45,332 nt of DNA. Source: Candidatus Methylomirabilota bacterium (GTDB taxonomy: Bacteria; Methylomirabilota; Methylomirabilia; Methylomirabilales; 2-02-FULL-66-22). Of this stretch, positions 1 to 7,505 are shown one piece after another; position 1 is the first letter of the stretch; every line of letters begins with the position of its first letter. Under the pieces are notes generated by a model. That model ran no database searches, was not told the DNA's origin, and saw only the letters and a list, made by a program, of their open reading frames with translations. The position numbers were made by a program, and so were the translations under genes. The stretch lies in NCBI GenBank assembly GCA_026387775.1, contig JAPLLC010000111.1, positions 1-45,332 on the forward strand. The letters are read 5' to 3'.

Positions 1-1190
1 CCCGGCTGGACGCCGCGGGGATCACGCCGGAGGGGATCCGCTCCCTGGACGACCTCGCGCGGCTCCCTATCACCACCGCCGACGATCTCAGGGACGACTA
101 TCCCTTCCCGCTGCGATCGGTCCCCTTCGAGCAGATCGTGCGCATCCACTCGTCGTCAGGGACCACCGGGAAGCGGAAGATCCTCAGCTACACCCAGAAG
201 GACGTGGACGACTGGGCGCGGATCTTCGCCCGCTGCTACGAGATGGCCGGGGTGACCCCGCTGGACCGCGTCCAGATCGCCGTGGGGTACGGGCTGTGGA
301 CGGCCGGGGTGGGCTTCCAGGCGGGGTGCGAGCGAATCGGCGCGCTGGCCGTCCCCACCGGCCCGGGAAACCTCGACCTGCAGTGCGAGTTTCTGGTGGA
401 CCTCCAGTCCACGGTCTACTGCTGCACCGCCTCGATGGGGCTGCTCTTGGCCGAAGAGGTCCACAAGCGCGGTCTGGCGGAGAAGATCAACCTCAAGAAG
501 GTCATCTACGGGTCGGAGCGCTCGTCGGTCTCGATGCGCAAGAAGATCTCCGAGCTCCTGGGCGGGGTGGAGCTGTTTGACATCCCCGGGCTGACCGAGC
601 TGTACGGTCCGGGCACGGGGATCGAGTGCCCGCACCACGACTGCATCCATTACTGGGGTGACTACTACCTCCTCGAGATTCTCGACCCGGAGACGCTCAC
701 GCCGCTCCCCCCGGGCGAGTGGGGCGAGATGGTCGTCACCAGCTTGGCGAAAGAGGGCGCGCCGCTGATCCGGTACCGAACCCGCGACATCACCCGGATC
801 ATTCCCGGGGCTTGCACCTGCGGATCGATCCTGCCGCGCCACTCGAGGATCCGGGGGCGCACCGACGACGTGTTCAAGTTCCGCGGGGTGAACATCTATC
901 CCTCCACCATCGACCGAATCCTCTCGTCCATCCCCGGTCTCGGCTCGGAGTACCAGGTCCACCTCACCCGCGACGCAGAGCTCCGCGACCATCTGCGCGT
1001 GGTGGTGGAGCGGGGGGAGGGGGTGGAGCAGGGGCGGGGCGAGGAGCTCACGCGGGAGATCGTCCACACGATCAAGCACAAGGTCATGGTGACGCCGGTG
1101 GTTGAGGTGGTAGACTACGCTTCGCTTCCGCGGTCGGAGCGGAAGACGAAGCGCGTATTCGATACGCGCATCCAGGATGCTGTGATCTAG
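1..1190 (+). CDS. Phenylacetate-CoA ligase family protein (PaaK-like), 5' end outside window
   Basis: ATP-dependent acyl-CoA ligase of the PaaK group, which adenylates an aromatic or other carboxylic acid and transfers it to CoA. The reading frame is open from the first bases of the window (frame starting at base 3), so the N-terminus lies upstream. Visible motifs are the AMP-binding loop SSSGTTGK near base 150, the adenylate-contact stretch GLTELYGPG near 589 and the PaaK-type C-terminal hinge FKFRGVNIYPS near 880. It ends at TAG 1188-1190. A periplasmic binding-protein gene follows after 30 bases, a pairing often seen in gene sets for uptake and activation of aromatic or branched acids. The family is secure; phenylacetate as substrate is not shown by the sequence. 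Confidence 0.9.
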   Translation, partial: RLDAAGITPEGIRSLDDLARLPITTADDLRDDYPFPLRSVPFEQIVRIHSSSGTTGKRKILSYTQKDVDDWARIFARCYEMAGVTPLDRVQIAVGYGLWTAGVGFQAGCERIGALAVPTGPGNLDLQCEFLVDLQSTVYCCTASMGLLLAEEVHKRGLAEKINLKKVIYGSERSSVSMRKKISELLGGVELFDIPGLTELYGPGTGIECPHHDCIHYWGDYYLLEILDPETLTPLPPGEWGEMVVTSLAKEGAPLIRYRTRDITRIIPGACTCGSILPRHSRIRGRTDDVFKFRGVNIYPSTIDRILSSIPGLGSEYQVHLTRDAELRDHLRVVVERGEGVEQGRGEELTREIVHTIKHKVMVTPVVEVVDYASLPRSERKTKRVFDTRIQDAVI

Positions 1191-1220
1191 TCAACTCGTG
1201 ATCGAGGGAGGAGAACGACC

Positions 1221-2381
1221 ATGAGGATACACACCGCCGTCATCGTCGCGCTGGCCGTCTGCTGTGCCGTAGCGCCGGCCTTCGGCGCGGAGCCGATCAA
1301 GATCGGGGCCTTCTTTGCCCTGTCCGGCCCCGCAGCCAACATCGGCACGCCCACGAAGCTGGTGGCCCAGATGGCCGCGGACAAGATCAACAAGGAGGGG
1401 GGCATCAACGGGCGGCCGATCGAGCTGATCGTGGGCGATACGGAAAGCGACCCGGCCAAGGCGGCGGTCATCGCCAAGAAGTTCATCTTCAGCGACAAGG
1501 TGGCCGCCATCATCGGGCCCACCTCCACGGCCGAGGGGATGAGTGTCAAGAAGATCGTCGAGGAGGCCGGGGTCCCCATCTTCATGACCGTCGGGGGGGA
1601 CCCGGTGATCATGGGGGGCAACTTCGGCGCCTACACGTACGTCTTCAAGTCTCCCCAGCGGTCGTCCACGGCGGCGCAGAAGCTCTACGGGTACCTCAAG
1701 GCGAAGGGCCTGACAAAGGTGGCGCTCCTGACCGCCTCGGATTCCTTCGGGAAGGACGGCCTGGGCTGGCTGGAAAAGCTCGCCCCGGAGTTCGGGATCA
1801 GCTTCGCGGCCAAGGAATCCTTCGGTCCCTCCGACACCGACATGACCGCCCAGCTTACCAAGATCAGAAGCGCCGCACCGCAGGCGATCATCACCTGGAC
1901 GATCGGTCCGGTCGGGTCGATCGTGGCCAAGAACAAGGCGCAGCTGGGGATCGCCATTCCGCTCTTCCAGTGCCACGGGCTCCCCGACCCGAAGTACGTC
2001 GAGCTGGCGGGGAAGGCGTCCGAGGGGGACCGGATGCCGGCCACCAAGCTGATGGTGGCCGAGACGCTCCCCAGCTCGGATCCGCAGAAGAAGGTCATCG
2101 CCGAGTTCGTCCAGCTCTACCAGGGCGTCTACAAGCATGACAAGGAGTTCCCGATCAACACGCACTCGGGGTATGCCTGGGATGCGATCGCCATCGTGGC
2201 TGACGCCATGAAGAAGGCTGGGACCGATCCCAAGGCCCTGCGTGCAGCCATCGAGCAGACGAAGGGTTACGTCGGCGTGTCGGGCGTGTACAATCTGACC
2301 GCCGAGGATCACAACGGCCTGGGTGTCGACTCCATGGTGATGGTGCAGGTGAAGAACGGGAAGTTCGTCCCGGCGGAGTAG
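1221..2381 (+). CDS. Branched-chain amino acid-type ABC transporter substrate-binding protein (LivJ/LivK-like)
   Basis: Periplasmic type I solute-binding protein of 386 residues that would deliver a small ligand to a LivHMGF-type ABC importer. Residues 1-23 form a Sec signal peptide (hydrophobic VIVALAVCCAVAP, then cleavage near AFGA). The mature part opens with IKIGAFFALSGPAA, typical of the Peripla_BP_6 family, followed by INGRPIEL and the characteristic IIGPTSTAE segment. The ATG is preceded by GGGAGGAG at 1205-1212. No permease or ATPase genes lie nearby in this window; they may sit upstream of base 1. Proximity to the acyl-CoA ligase suggests an aromatic or branched acid rather than an amino acid as ligand, but that is inference. 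Confidence 0.92.
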   Translation: MRIHTAVIVALAVCCAVAPAFGAEPIKIGAFFALSGPAANIGTPTKLVAQMAADKINKEGGINGRPIELIVGDTESDPAKAAVIAKKFIFSDKVAAIIGPTSTAEGMSVKKIVEEAGVPIFMTVGGDPVIMGGNFGAYTYVFKSPQRSSTAAQKLYGYLKAKGLTKVALLTASDSFGKDGLGWLEKLAPEFGISFAAKESFGPSDTDMTAQLTKIRSAAPQAIITWTIGPVGSIVAKNKAQLGIAIPLFQCHGLPDPKYVELAGKASEGDRMPATKLMVAETLPSSDPQKKVIAEFVQLYQGVYKHDKEFPINTHSGYAWDAIAIVADAMKKAGTDPKALRAAIEQTKGYVGVSGVYNLTAEDHNGLGVDSMVMVQVKNGKFVPAE

Positions 2382-2430
2382 GCCGTTGTCAAAGAATAAC
2401 TTGACCGGAGACATTCCGGGAACGGCATAA

Positions 2431-2481
2431 GGAGCCGTAACGAAATTACAAAGAATGGACAAATTATTTCGTAACGGCTCC
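2431..2481. repeat. Imperfect inverted repeat, 16-base arms
   Basis: Left arm GGAGCCGTAACGAAAT (2431-2446) and right arm ATTTCGTAACGGCTCC (2466-2481) are complementary except at one position, with a 19-base A/T-rich loop. It lies between the binding-protein stop (2381) and the peptidase start (2529). No T-tract follows the right arm, so it does not look like a simple intrinsic terminator. It could be an operator, an mRNA processing hairpin or the end of a degraded mobile element. Confidence 0.7.
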
Positions 2482-2528
2482 TAAGGTGAGGGGAAGGAAT
2501 CCATCGACCGCTTGCCATCGGAGGTGCC

Positions 2529-3914
2529 ATGAGCCGCGACCGCGTCATCGCCTGGGCCGCCCAGCACTTCGATCGAGGCCAGTTCTTCGAGGATCTCGCC
2601 CGACGGGTGGCCATCCCCACCGAAAGCCAGAACCCCGCGCGCGGGGCGGAGCTCGCCGCCTATCTCGAGGACGAGATCGCACCCGCGCTGACCGCGCTGG
2701 GGTACGCCTGTCGCCGCCTGGAGAATCCGAAGACGCCCCGCATGCCGTTTCTGTTCGCCGAGCGCCGCGAGGGAGCCGACCGACCGACCGTGCTCACCTA
2801 CGGGCACGGCGACGTGGTGCGCGGCATGGAGGAGGACTGGCGCGACGGGCTGGACCCCTGGCGGCTCACGGTTGAGGGGGAGCGCTGGTACGGCCGGGGG
2901 ACGGCGGACAACAAGGGGCAGCATTCCATCAACATCGCGGGCCTGGCCGCCGTGCTGGCCGTCAAGGGCTCGCTCGGCTTCACCTCCAAGATCCTGATCG
3001 AGACCGGCGAGGAGATGGGCTCCCCCGGCCTTCACGACGTGGCGCGCCGACACGCCGACTCCCTCGGGGCGGACGTGCTGATCGGCAGCGACGGCCCGCG
3101 GCTTCTGACCGAACGGGCGACACTCTTCACCGGCAGCCGCGGAAGCTTCAATTTTGACATGAGCGTGGAACTGCGCCGGGGCGGGCATCATTCGGGGAAC
3201 TGGGGCGGCCTTCTGGCCAACCCGGGCGTGATCCTGGCGCACGCGATCGCCTCGATCGTCTCGAAGACTGGCCAGGTCCTGGTTCCGGAGATTCTGCCCC
3301 GAGACATCCCTGCGTCGATCCGCCGGGTGCTGGCCGACTGCCCGGTGGAGCGGCTGGAGGGTCCCGCCATCGACCCGACCTGGGGCGAGCCGGGGCTGAC
3401 CCTGGCCGAGAAGGTGTTCGCCTGGAACACGTTCGAGGTCCTGGCCTTCAGCACCGGCAATCCCCAGCATCCCGCCAATGCGATTCCGCCCCAGGCGAGG
3501 GCCACCTGCCAGGTCCGCTATGTCGCCGGCACGGACCCCCGCCAGCTCCTCCCGACCCTGCGACGACACCTGGATGCCCACGGATTCTCCCTGGTCACGC
3601 TCGGCCCGCGTCGGGAGGAGTACTTCTCGGCGACGCGGCTCGATCCGGAAAACCCGTGGGTGCGGTGGGCCGCCGGCTCCATCGAAGAGACGATCGGGGA
3701 GCGGCCCACGATTTTGCCCAACATCGGCGGCACGCTGCCGAACGAGGTCTTCGCCGAGATTCTCGGGATGCCCACGCTGTGGGTCCCGCATTCCTACACC
3801 GCCTGCTCCCAGCACGCCCCGGACGAGCACCTGCTCGCCCCAATCGTGCGGGAGGGACTCGCGATCATGGCGGGTCTGTTCTGGGACCTGGGCGAAAAGG
3901 GCGCGCCCGCCTGA
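2529..3914 (+). CDS. M20 family metallopeptidase (dipeptidase/carnosinase-like)
   Basis: Zinc-dependent hydrolase of 461 residues, predicted cytoplasmic (no signal peptide). M20 landmarks are present in order: YGHGDVV (first metal His and general Asp), GRGTADNKGQ (bridging Asp), ETGEEMGSPG (catalytic Glu-Glu pair), a Gly/His-rich dimerisation-domain start at GGHHSGNWGG, and the C-terminal SYTACSQHAPDEH segment that supplies the last metal His. The ATG is chosen because GGAGGTG lies 5-11 bases upstream. The length fits the long M20 dipeptidases rather than ArgE/DapE (about 380). It is followed after 23 bases by a gene of unknown function on the same strand. The true substrate is unknown. Confidence 0.92.
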   Translation: MSRDRVIAWAAQHFDRGQFFEDLARRVAIPTESQNPARGAELAAYLEDEIAPALTALGYACRRLENPKTPRMPFLFAERREGADRPTVLTYGHGDVVRGMEEDWRDGLDPWRLTVEGERWYGRGTADNKGQHSINIAGLAAVLAVKGSLGFTSKILIETGEEMGSPGLHDVARRHADSLGADVLIGSDGPRLLTERATLFTGSRGSFNFDMSVELRRGGHHSGNWGGLLANPGVILAHAIASIVSKTGQVLVPEILPRDIPASIRRVLADCPVERLEGPAIDPTWGEPGLTLAEKVFAWNTFEVLAFSTGNPQHPANAIPPQARATCQVRYVAGTDPRQLLPTLRRHLDAHGFSLVTLGPRREEYFSATRLDPENPWVRWAAGSIEETIGERPTILPNIGGTLPNEVFAEILGMPTLWVPHSYTACSQHAPDEHLLAPIVREGLAIMAGLFWDLGEKGAPA

Positions 3915-3937
3915 CGCGTACGGAGAGGGACATCAGG

Positions 3938-4558
3938 ATGCCAAAGGTAAAGGGCGAGAGCGGGGATTACGCGAGAGTGGAGGCGCTCCTGGCGGAGTCG
4001 GGAGTGGGCATGCCGCCGATGCCCGCAGACGCCAGGACGCGGCTCAAGGAGCGGGAGGAATGGTGCTTCTGCACCCGCGCCCTCAAGGTGTCTCCCTCCG
4101 AATTGCAGCATTTCGTGCGCAAGGCCATCGCGGGTGTCTCTCCGGACTACGTCCTGATCGCGCAGGCGGGGCATGGGGTCGGCTCGTCCGCGCTGCACTA
4201 CTTCCTCGTGCAGGGCCCGCTCCAGCTCTTTCTTCAGATCGGCTGGGGCGGCGGGTCCGCGGAGAGAGAACGATCGACGGCGCTGCTCAACGAGTGCTTC
4301 GCCTTGGCCCACCGGCTGGTCGGCGCGATCCCCGAGGCGCTGCGCCGCGGCTGGCTGCCTCGGCAGGGCCGGATCACGGTGGTCGGGTCCAGTCTCGGTG
4401 AAAGCTTCTGGGAGGTCGCCGCCGCGGGGGAGCGTGCCAGCCAGCCGGGGGGGCTGCCCCGCGGCAAGACTCGGAGCGGCATCGGCCCGAGGGAAATCCT
4501 CGAAGAGGCCGTGCTTTGGTGCCGCGGGAAAGGGGCCGTGGTTGGCCGGGGGGACTGA
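3938..4558 (+). CDS. Conserved-looking protein of unknown function
   Basis: A 206-residue product I do not recognise. The ATG at 3938 has a GGAGAGGG sequence about 10 bases upstream and the frame has coherent protein-like composition to the stop at 4556-4558. It has no signal peptide and no membrane segments. A short segment with two close Cys (EEWCFCTRAL) lies near residues 45-54. Around residues 65-105 an alternating hydrophobic pattern (DYVLIAQAGHGVGS, then LQLFLQIGWGG) suggests beta strands. The last 40 residues are Gly- and basic-rich and probably disordered. It lies 23 bases after the M20 peptidase and may be co-transcribed. No function is proposed. Confidence 0.65.
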   Translation: MPKVKGESGDYARVEALLAESGVGMPPMPADARTRLKEREEWCFCTRALKVSPSELQHFVRKAIAGVSPDYVLIAQAGHGVGSSALHYFLVQGPLQLFLQIGWGGGSAERERSTALLNECFALAHRLVGAIPEALRRGWLPRQGRITVVGSSLGESFWEVAAAGERASQPGGLPRGKTRSGIGPREILEEAVLWCRGKGAVVGRGD

Positions 4559-4759
4559 CCCGGATACGTTTCCCCGCCGTCCCGGGCAGCGCGACACGGG
4601 AAGCCTGGAGGGCGAGGATCGGCCCTCGCACCGGAGATCGTCTTGCAATAATCGCGGGGACATTGTACATATTTGCCATCAGGTGGGCGCCGGAGAGGCG
4701 GCGGAGATCGCGGTCTTTGCGGTGCCGGTCGCGCCCTTCACCCCGGAGAGAGGGAACGC

Positions 4760-5446
4760 ATGACGAGAGCGATGGAGGAAAAGCTCCCCGGCAAGCTCAT
4801 CGCCGTGGAGGGCCTCGACGGGTCGGGCAAGTCCACCCAGATTCATCTGGTCCACCAGTGGCTGCAGAGCAAGGGGTACCGGGTGTTCTTCTCGGAGTGG
4901 AACTCCTCCGTCCTGGTCCGCGAGGCCACGCGCAAGGGGAAGAAGCGGCAACTGCTCACCCCGACCACCTTCAGTCTGATTCACGCCACGGACTTCGCCG
5001 ATCGCTACGAGCGGCAGATCCTGCCCCTCCTGCGGGCGGGCTATCTGGTCCTGTGCGACCGATACATCTTCACGGCTTTCGCCCGGGACGCGGTGCGCGG
5101 CTGCGACCCGGCGTGGCTGCGGAAGATGTACGGCTTTGCCCGGATTCCCGACATCACCATGCTCTTCAAGCTTCCCCTCGCCGTGGCGCTGGAGCGGATT
5201 CTGGAAGGCAGGCCGCAACTCAAGTACTTCGAGGCCGGCATGGATCTTGACTTGAGCCCCGACCCCACCGAGAGCTTCCGGATCTTCCAGGGGCGGGTCC
5301 TCGCCGAATACCTGCGCATGGTGGACGAGTTCGGCTTCACCGTGGTGGACGCCACCCAGCCGGTCCACCGCCAGCAGACCGCCGTACGGCGCCTGATCCA
5401 GGATCGGGTGGACCTGGGCTTCTTCCATAAGAGGTACATCCAATGA
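4760..5446 (+). CDS. Thymidylate kinase-like P-loop kinase (first of a tandem pair)
   Basis: Nucleoside-phosphate-kinase-fold protein of 228 residues. The Walker A loop GLDGSGKST is at residues 18-26 with all key residues, and a DRY motif at 100-102 matches the DR(Y/F) of dTMP kinases. FEAGMD near 157-162 is shared with the next gene. The start is set at ATG 4760 (GGAGAGAGGGAA upstream); a longer reading would add an Arg/Gly-rich leader unlike this family. It overlaps the next gene by four bases (ATGA at 5443), which implies translational coupling. Genuine dTMP kinase (Tmk) is one possibility. The tandem paralogue and CHAD neighbourhood also allow a specialised kinase, perhaps one using polyphosphate, since PPK2 kinases share this fold. 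The specific role is unproven. Confidence 0.85.
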   Translation: MTRAMEEKLPGKLIAVEGLDGSGKSTQIHLVHQWLQSKGYRVFFSEWNSSVLVREATRKGKKRQLLTPTTFSLIHATDFADRYERQILPLLRAGYLVLCDRYIFTAFARDAVRGCDPAWLRKMYGFARIPDITMLFKLPLAVALERILEGRPQLKYFEAGMDLDLSPDPTESFRIFQGRVLAEYLRMVDEFGFTVVDATQPVHRQQTAVRRLIQDRVDLGFFHKRYIQ

Positions 5447-6180
5447 GCCCCAAGCACACCTACGGCATGATACCGGCCAGCGTGGACCTGGGGAAGCTTT
5501 CGGGCACATTGATCGCCATCGAGGGCCCCGACTCCTCGGGGCGCTCCACCCAGATCGCCCTCCTGACCCAGTGGCTGGAGGAGCAGGGCCATGCGGTGGC
5601 CCAGGTCGGCCTCAGACGGTCGAGCCTGGTGGGCCCCGAGCTGGACAAGGCGAAGCGGGGGAACATCCTCAGCCCCCGCACGCTCGGTCTTTTCTATGCC
5701 ACGGACTTTTTCGACCAGATGGAGAACCGCATCGTCCCGGCCTTGCGGGCGGGTTTCGTGGTGCTCGCGGACCGGTACATCTATACGCTGATGGCCAGGG
5801 CGATCGTGCGGGGGGCCGAGCCGGAGTGGGTGGCCTCTGTCTACTCCATGGCCATCGTCCCCGACGCGGTCTTCTACATGACGATCTCCCTCTCCACCCT
5901 GGTGCAGCGGACCTTCCAGGCCCACTCCGAGCTGGATTACTGGGAGTCGGGCATGGACTGCGGCCTGAGCCGGGACTGGTTCCAGAGCTTCGTGCGCTAC
6001 CAGCGAAGAATCCGCAGCGAGTTTTTCAAGATGCAGAAGAAATACGACTTTGAGCTGGTGAACGCCAACCGGAGTGTCGCCGCCGTGGACCGGGACCTGC
6101 AAGGAAGAATTCAGCTGGTCCTGAATCAAGCCGAGAAGCTCGGGGCGAGGAGGGTGAGCCGTGGCCGGGTCAGTCAGTAA
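5443..6180 (+). CDS. Thymidylate kinase-like paralogue with altered Walker A (Lys to Arg)
   Basis: 245-residue paralogue of the preceding gene. Both share the (T/K)LIA(I/V)EG start, STQI, ATDF, LRAG and DRYI segments and the E(A/S)GMD motif. Its phosphate-binding loop reads GPDSSGRST (residues 28-36), with Arg34 where the Walker A Lys should be; that Lys normally contacts the beta/gamma phosphates. DRY is kept at 110-112. An extra N-terminal tail of about 16 residues precedes the core. Start ATG 5443 overlaps the upstream stop and the gene overlaps the downstream GTG by 20 bases, so all three are probably one transcript. Known P-loop behaviour suggests weak or altered phosphotransfer, and the protein could be a regulatory partner of the first kinase in a heterodimer. 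That is inference. Confidence 0.83.
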   Translation: MSPKHTYGMIPASVDLGKLSGTLIAIEGPDSSGRSTQIALLTQWLEEQGHAVAQVGLRRSSLVGPELDKAKRGNILSPRTLGLFYATDFFDQMENRIVPALRAGFVVLADRYIYTLMARAIVRGAEPEWVASVYSMAIVPDAVFYMTISLSTLVQRTFQAHSELDYWESGMDCGLSRDWFQSFVRYQRRIRSEFFKMQKKYDFELVNANRSVAAVDRDLQGRIQLVLNQAEKLGARRVSRGRVSQ

Positions 6181-6607
6181 GAAAACCAAGGGCAAGAAAG
6201 ATCGGAAAGCGCCGGTCGCCGTGGCGAACCGGAAGCGGAACGAGTCGAAAGAAAGTGTGGGCAAGAACCCTGCCGCAAAGAAGCGCAAGAGTGTCAAGAA
6301 GCCCTCCCGCCAAGCGCTGGGCCGGCAAGCCTCGCAGGAGATGGCGAAGCTCCGGCCGATTCTCAAGGACATCGGGAGCGCGCTGGTGGATCGATTGGAT
6401 GGCGAACTGGCCGGGCTTGCCCGTTCGCTTGGCGGCGAGGACTTGCACGGCGAGCGCCCTGTCCTGCCGCAGCCTCCCGTTCTGATCGCCATGCTCGCCG
6501 ACATCAAGGCCCTCAAGGTGAAGCCAAAGAAGGGGCGGGTGAAAGACCTGGGCCGCCTCGAGACCCTGCTGGAATCGCTCTCCGCTCGAATACCTCCGGG
6601 GGCGTGA
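6161..6607 (+). CDS. Small protein with polybasic Lys-rich N-terminus
   Basis: 148 residues starting at GTG 6161, with GAGGAGGG 7-14 bases upstream inside the end of the preceding gene. The first ~50 residues carry about 19 Lys/Arg with Ser, Ala and Pro interspersed (for example KKTKGKKDRK and AAKKRKSVKKPS), resembling histone-H1-like or AlgP-like tails. Residues ~60-100 and 105-145 look helical and mixed-charge. No membrane segment is seen. Such tails bind polyanions: DNA, RNA or polyphosphate. Its position between nucleotide-kinase-like genes and a phosphoesterase/CHAD pair favours a polyphosphate- or nucleoid-associated role, which is inference. I do not recognise the C-terminal part as a named family. 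Confidence 0.75.
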   Translation: MAGSVSKKTKGKKDRKAPVAVANRKRNESKESVGKNPAAKKRKSVKKPSRQALGRQASQEMAKLRPILKDIGSALVDRLDGELAGLARSLGGEDLHGERPVLPQPPVLIAMLADIKALKVKPKKGRVKDLGRLETLLESLSARIPPGA

Positions 6608-6728
6608 CGACGAGGGGCGAGCCACGAGCCGCGAGTTGAGAGCCGAGCCACGAGCCACGAGCCACGAGCTACGAGCCGAGAGCTGAGAGCCGAGTTACGA
6701 GGTGAGAGCCGAGCCGCGAGCCGAGAAG
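6608..6728 (+). repeat. Degenerate short tandem repeat (CGAGCCA-type heptamers)
   Basis: A run of loosely repeated 7-base units built on CGAGCCA / CGAGCCG / GAGAGC fills the space between the Lys-rich gene (stop 6607) and the phosphoesterase start (6749). The clearest stretch (about 6646-6668) has three CGAGCCA units in series; later units decay to GAGCTGAGAGC and GAGTTACGAG. It has no spacers and no conserved longer repeat, so it is not a CRISPR. It may arise by slippage. Confidence 0.8.
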
Positions 6729-6748
6729 GCGAGGGACAGGGGGTGCTC

Positions 6749-7477
6749 ATGCGGGTCGCGTTGCTCTCGGATATTCACGCCAACTTCCCCGCCCTCTGTA
6801 GGGCCCTGGAGTGGGCTCAGCGCAATCGGGCCGACCGGGTGATCTGCGCGGGCGACATCGTGGGTCACGGCCCCCACCCCACGGAGGTGGTCCGCCTCCT
6901 GGCGGAGCAGGGGGTCGAGGCCATCCGGGGAAACGTGGACCGAAAGGTTCTCGCCCTCCTGGAGTCTCCCAAGAAATTGAAGAAGCATCTGGAGAAGAAA
7001 GCGCATGGGCCTGCGGCGTGGGCGGCCTTGGCCCTGGGCGAGGCGGAGCGCGCCTGGCTCGCGGCGCTCCCCGCGGAGTTGCGTTTCGATGCGGGCGGGG
7101 CCGACGTCTGGGTGGTTCACGGCAGTCCTCTGTCGGACACGGATTTCGTCTATCCCAGCATCACCCCACTGGCCCTCGCGGCCAAGCTGGGAGAGGTCCG
7201 TCCGCGGGTCCTGGTCTGCGGCCACAGCCACGTCCCCTTCACCAGGGAGATCGCGGGGGTGCGCGTCGTCAACTGCGGATCCGCCGGTCGGCCCGTGGAC
7301 GGAGACCCGCGCGGTGCCCTTGCCCTGTGCGACTTCCCGGGCGGGGGTCGGGTGCGCTGCCGGATCGCGCGATTCGCCTACCCCGTGGAGCCGGTGATCG
7401 CGGACCTCGAGGCCCGGGGCGTCAAGGGCATCCTGCCTCAGGATTATCGCACGGGGACCAAAGGCAATCACGAGTAG
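6749..7477 (+). CDS. Calcineurin-like metallophosphoesterase, YfcE/MJ0936-like
   Basis: Two-metal phosphoesterase of 242 residues. All metal-ligand motifs are visible: LSDIH at residues 6-10, CAGDIVGHG (GD motif), RGNVDR (GN motif), VVHGSP and CGHSHVPF (GHxH). The family hydrolyses phosphodiesters or phosphomonoesters, and the physiological substrate varies. ATG 6749 matches the usual family start (MRVALLSDIHAN); an in-frame GTG two codons earlier (6743) is an alternative. It lies downstream of the P-loop kinase pair and 28 bases before the CHAD gene on the same strand. The context suggests turnover of a nucleotide or polyphosphate-type product, unproven. Nothing is missing from the active site. 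Confidence 0.9.
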   Translation: MRVALLSDIHANFPALCRALEWAQRNRADRVICAGDIVGHGPHPTEVVRLLAEQGVEAIRGNVDRKVLALLESPKKLKKHLEKKAHGPAAWAALALGEAERAWLAALPAELRFDAGGADVWVVHGSPLSDTDFVYPSITPLALAAKLGEVRPRVLVCGHSHVPFTREIAGVRVVNCGSAGRPVDGDPRGALALCDFPGGGRVRCRIARFAYPVEPVIADLEARGVKGILPQDYRTGTKGNHE

Positions 7478-7505
7478 CGGCGGGGTGGACCCAGCCGAGG
7501 CGCGC

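Noticed and set aside
2481..3830. 449-codon open frame on the minus strand opposite the M20 peptidase
   Set aside because: Shadow of a gene with complete M20 motifs; the antisense translation is Arg/Gly/Pro-rich and not family-like.
4623..4680. TTGCAA with TACATA as a promoter for the kinase pair
   Set aside because: Spacing is 17 but the -10 matches only 3 of 6 positions; too weak to list as a feature. The 201-base gap 4559-4759 shows nothing better.
6608..6728. Possible CRISPR array
   Set aside because: Units are 7 bases and contiguous, with no spacers, and no cas genes are present anywhere in the window.
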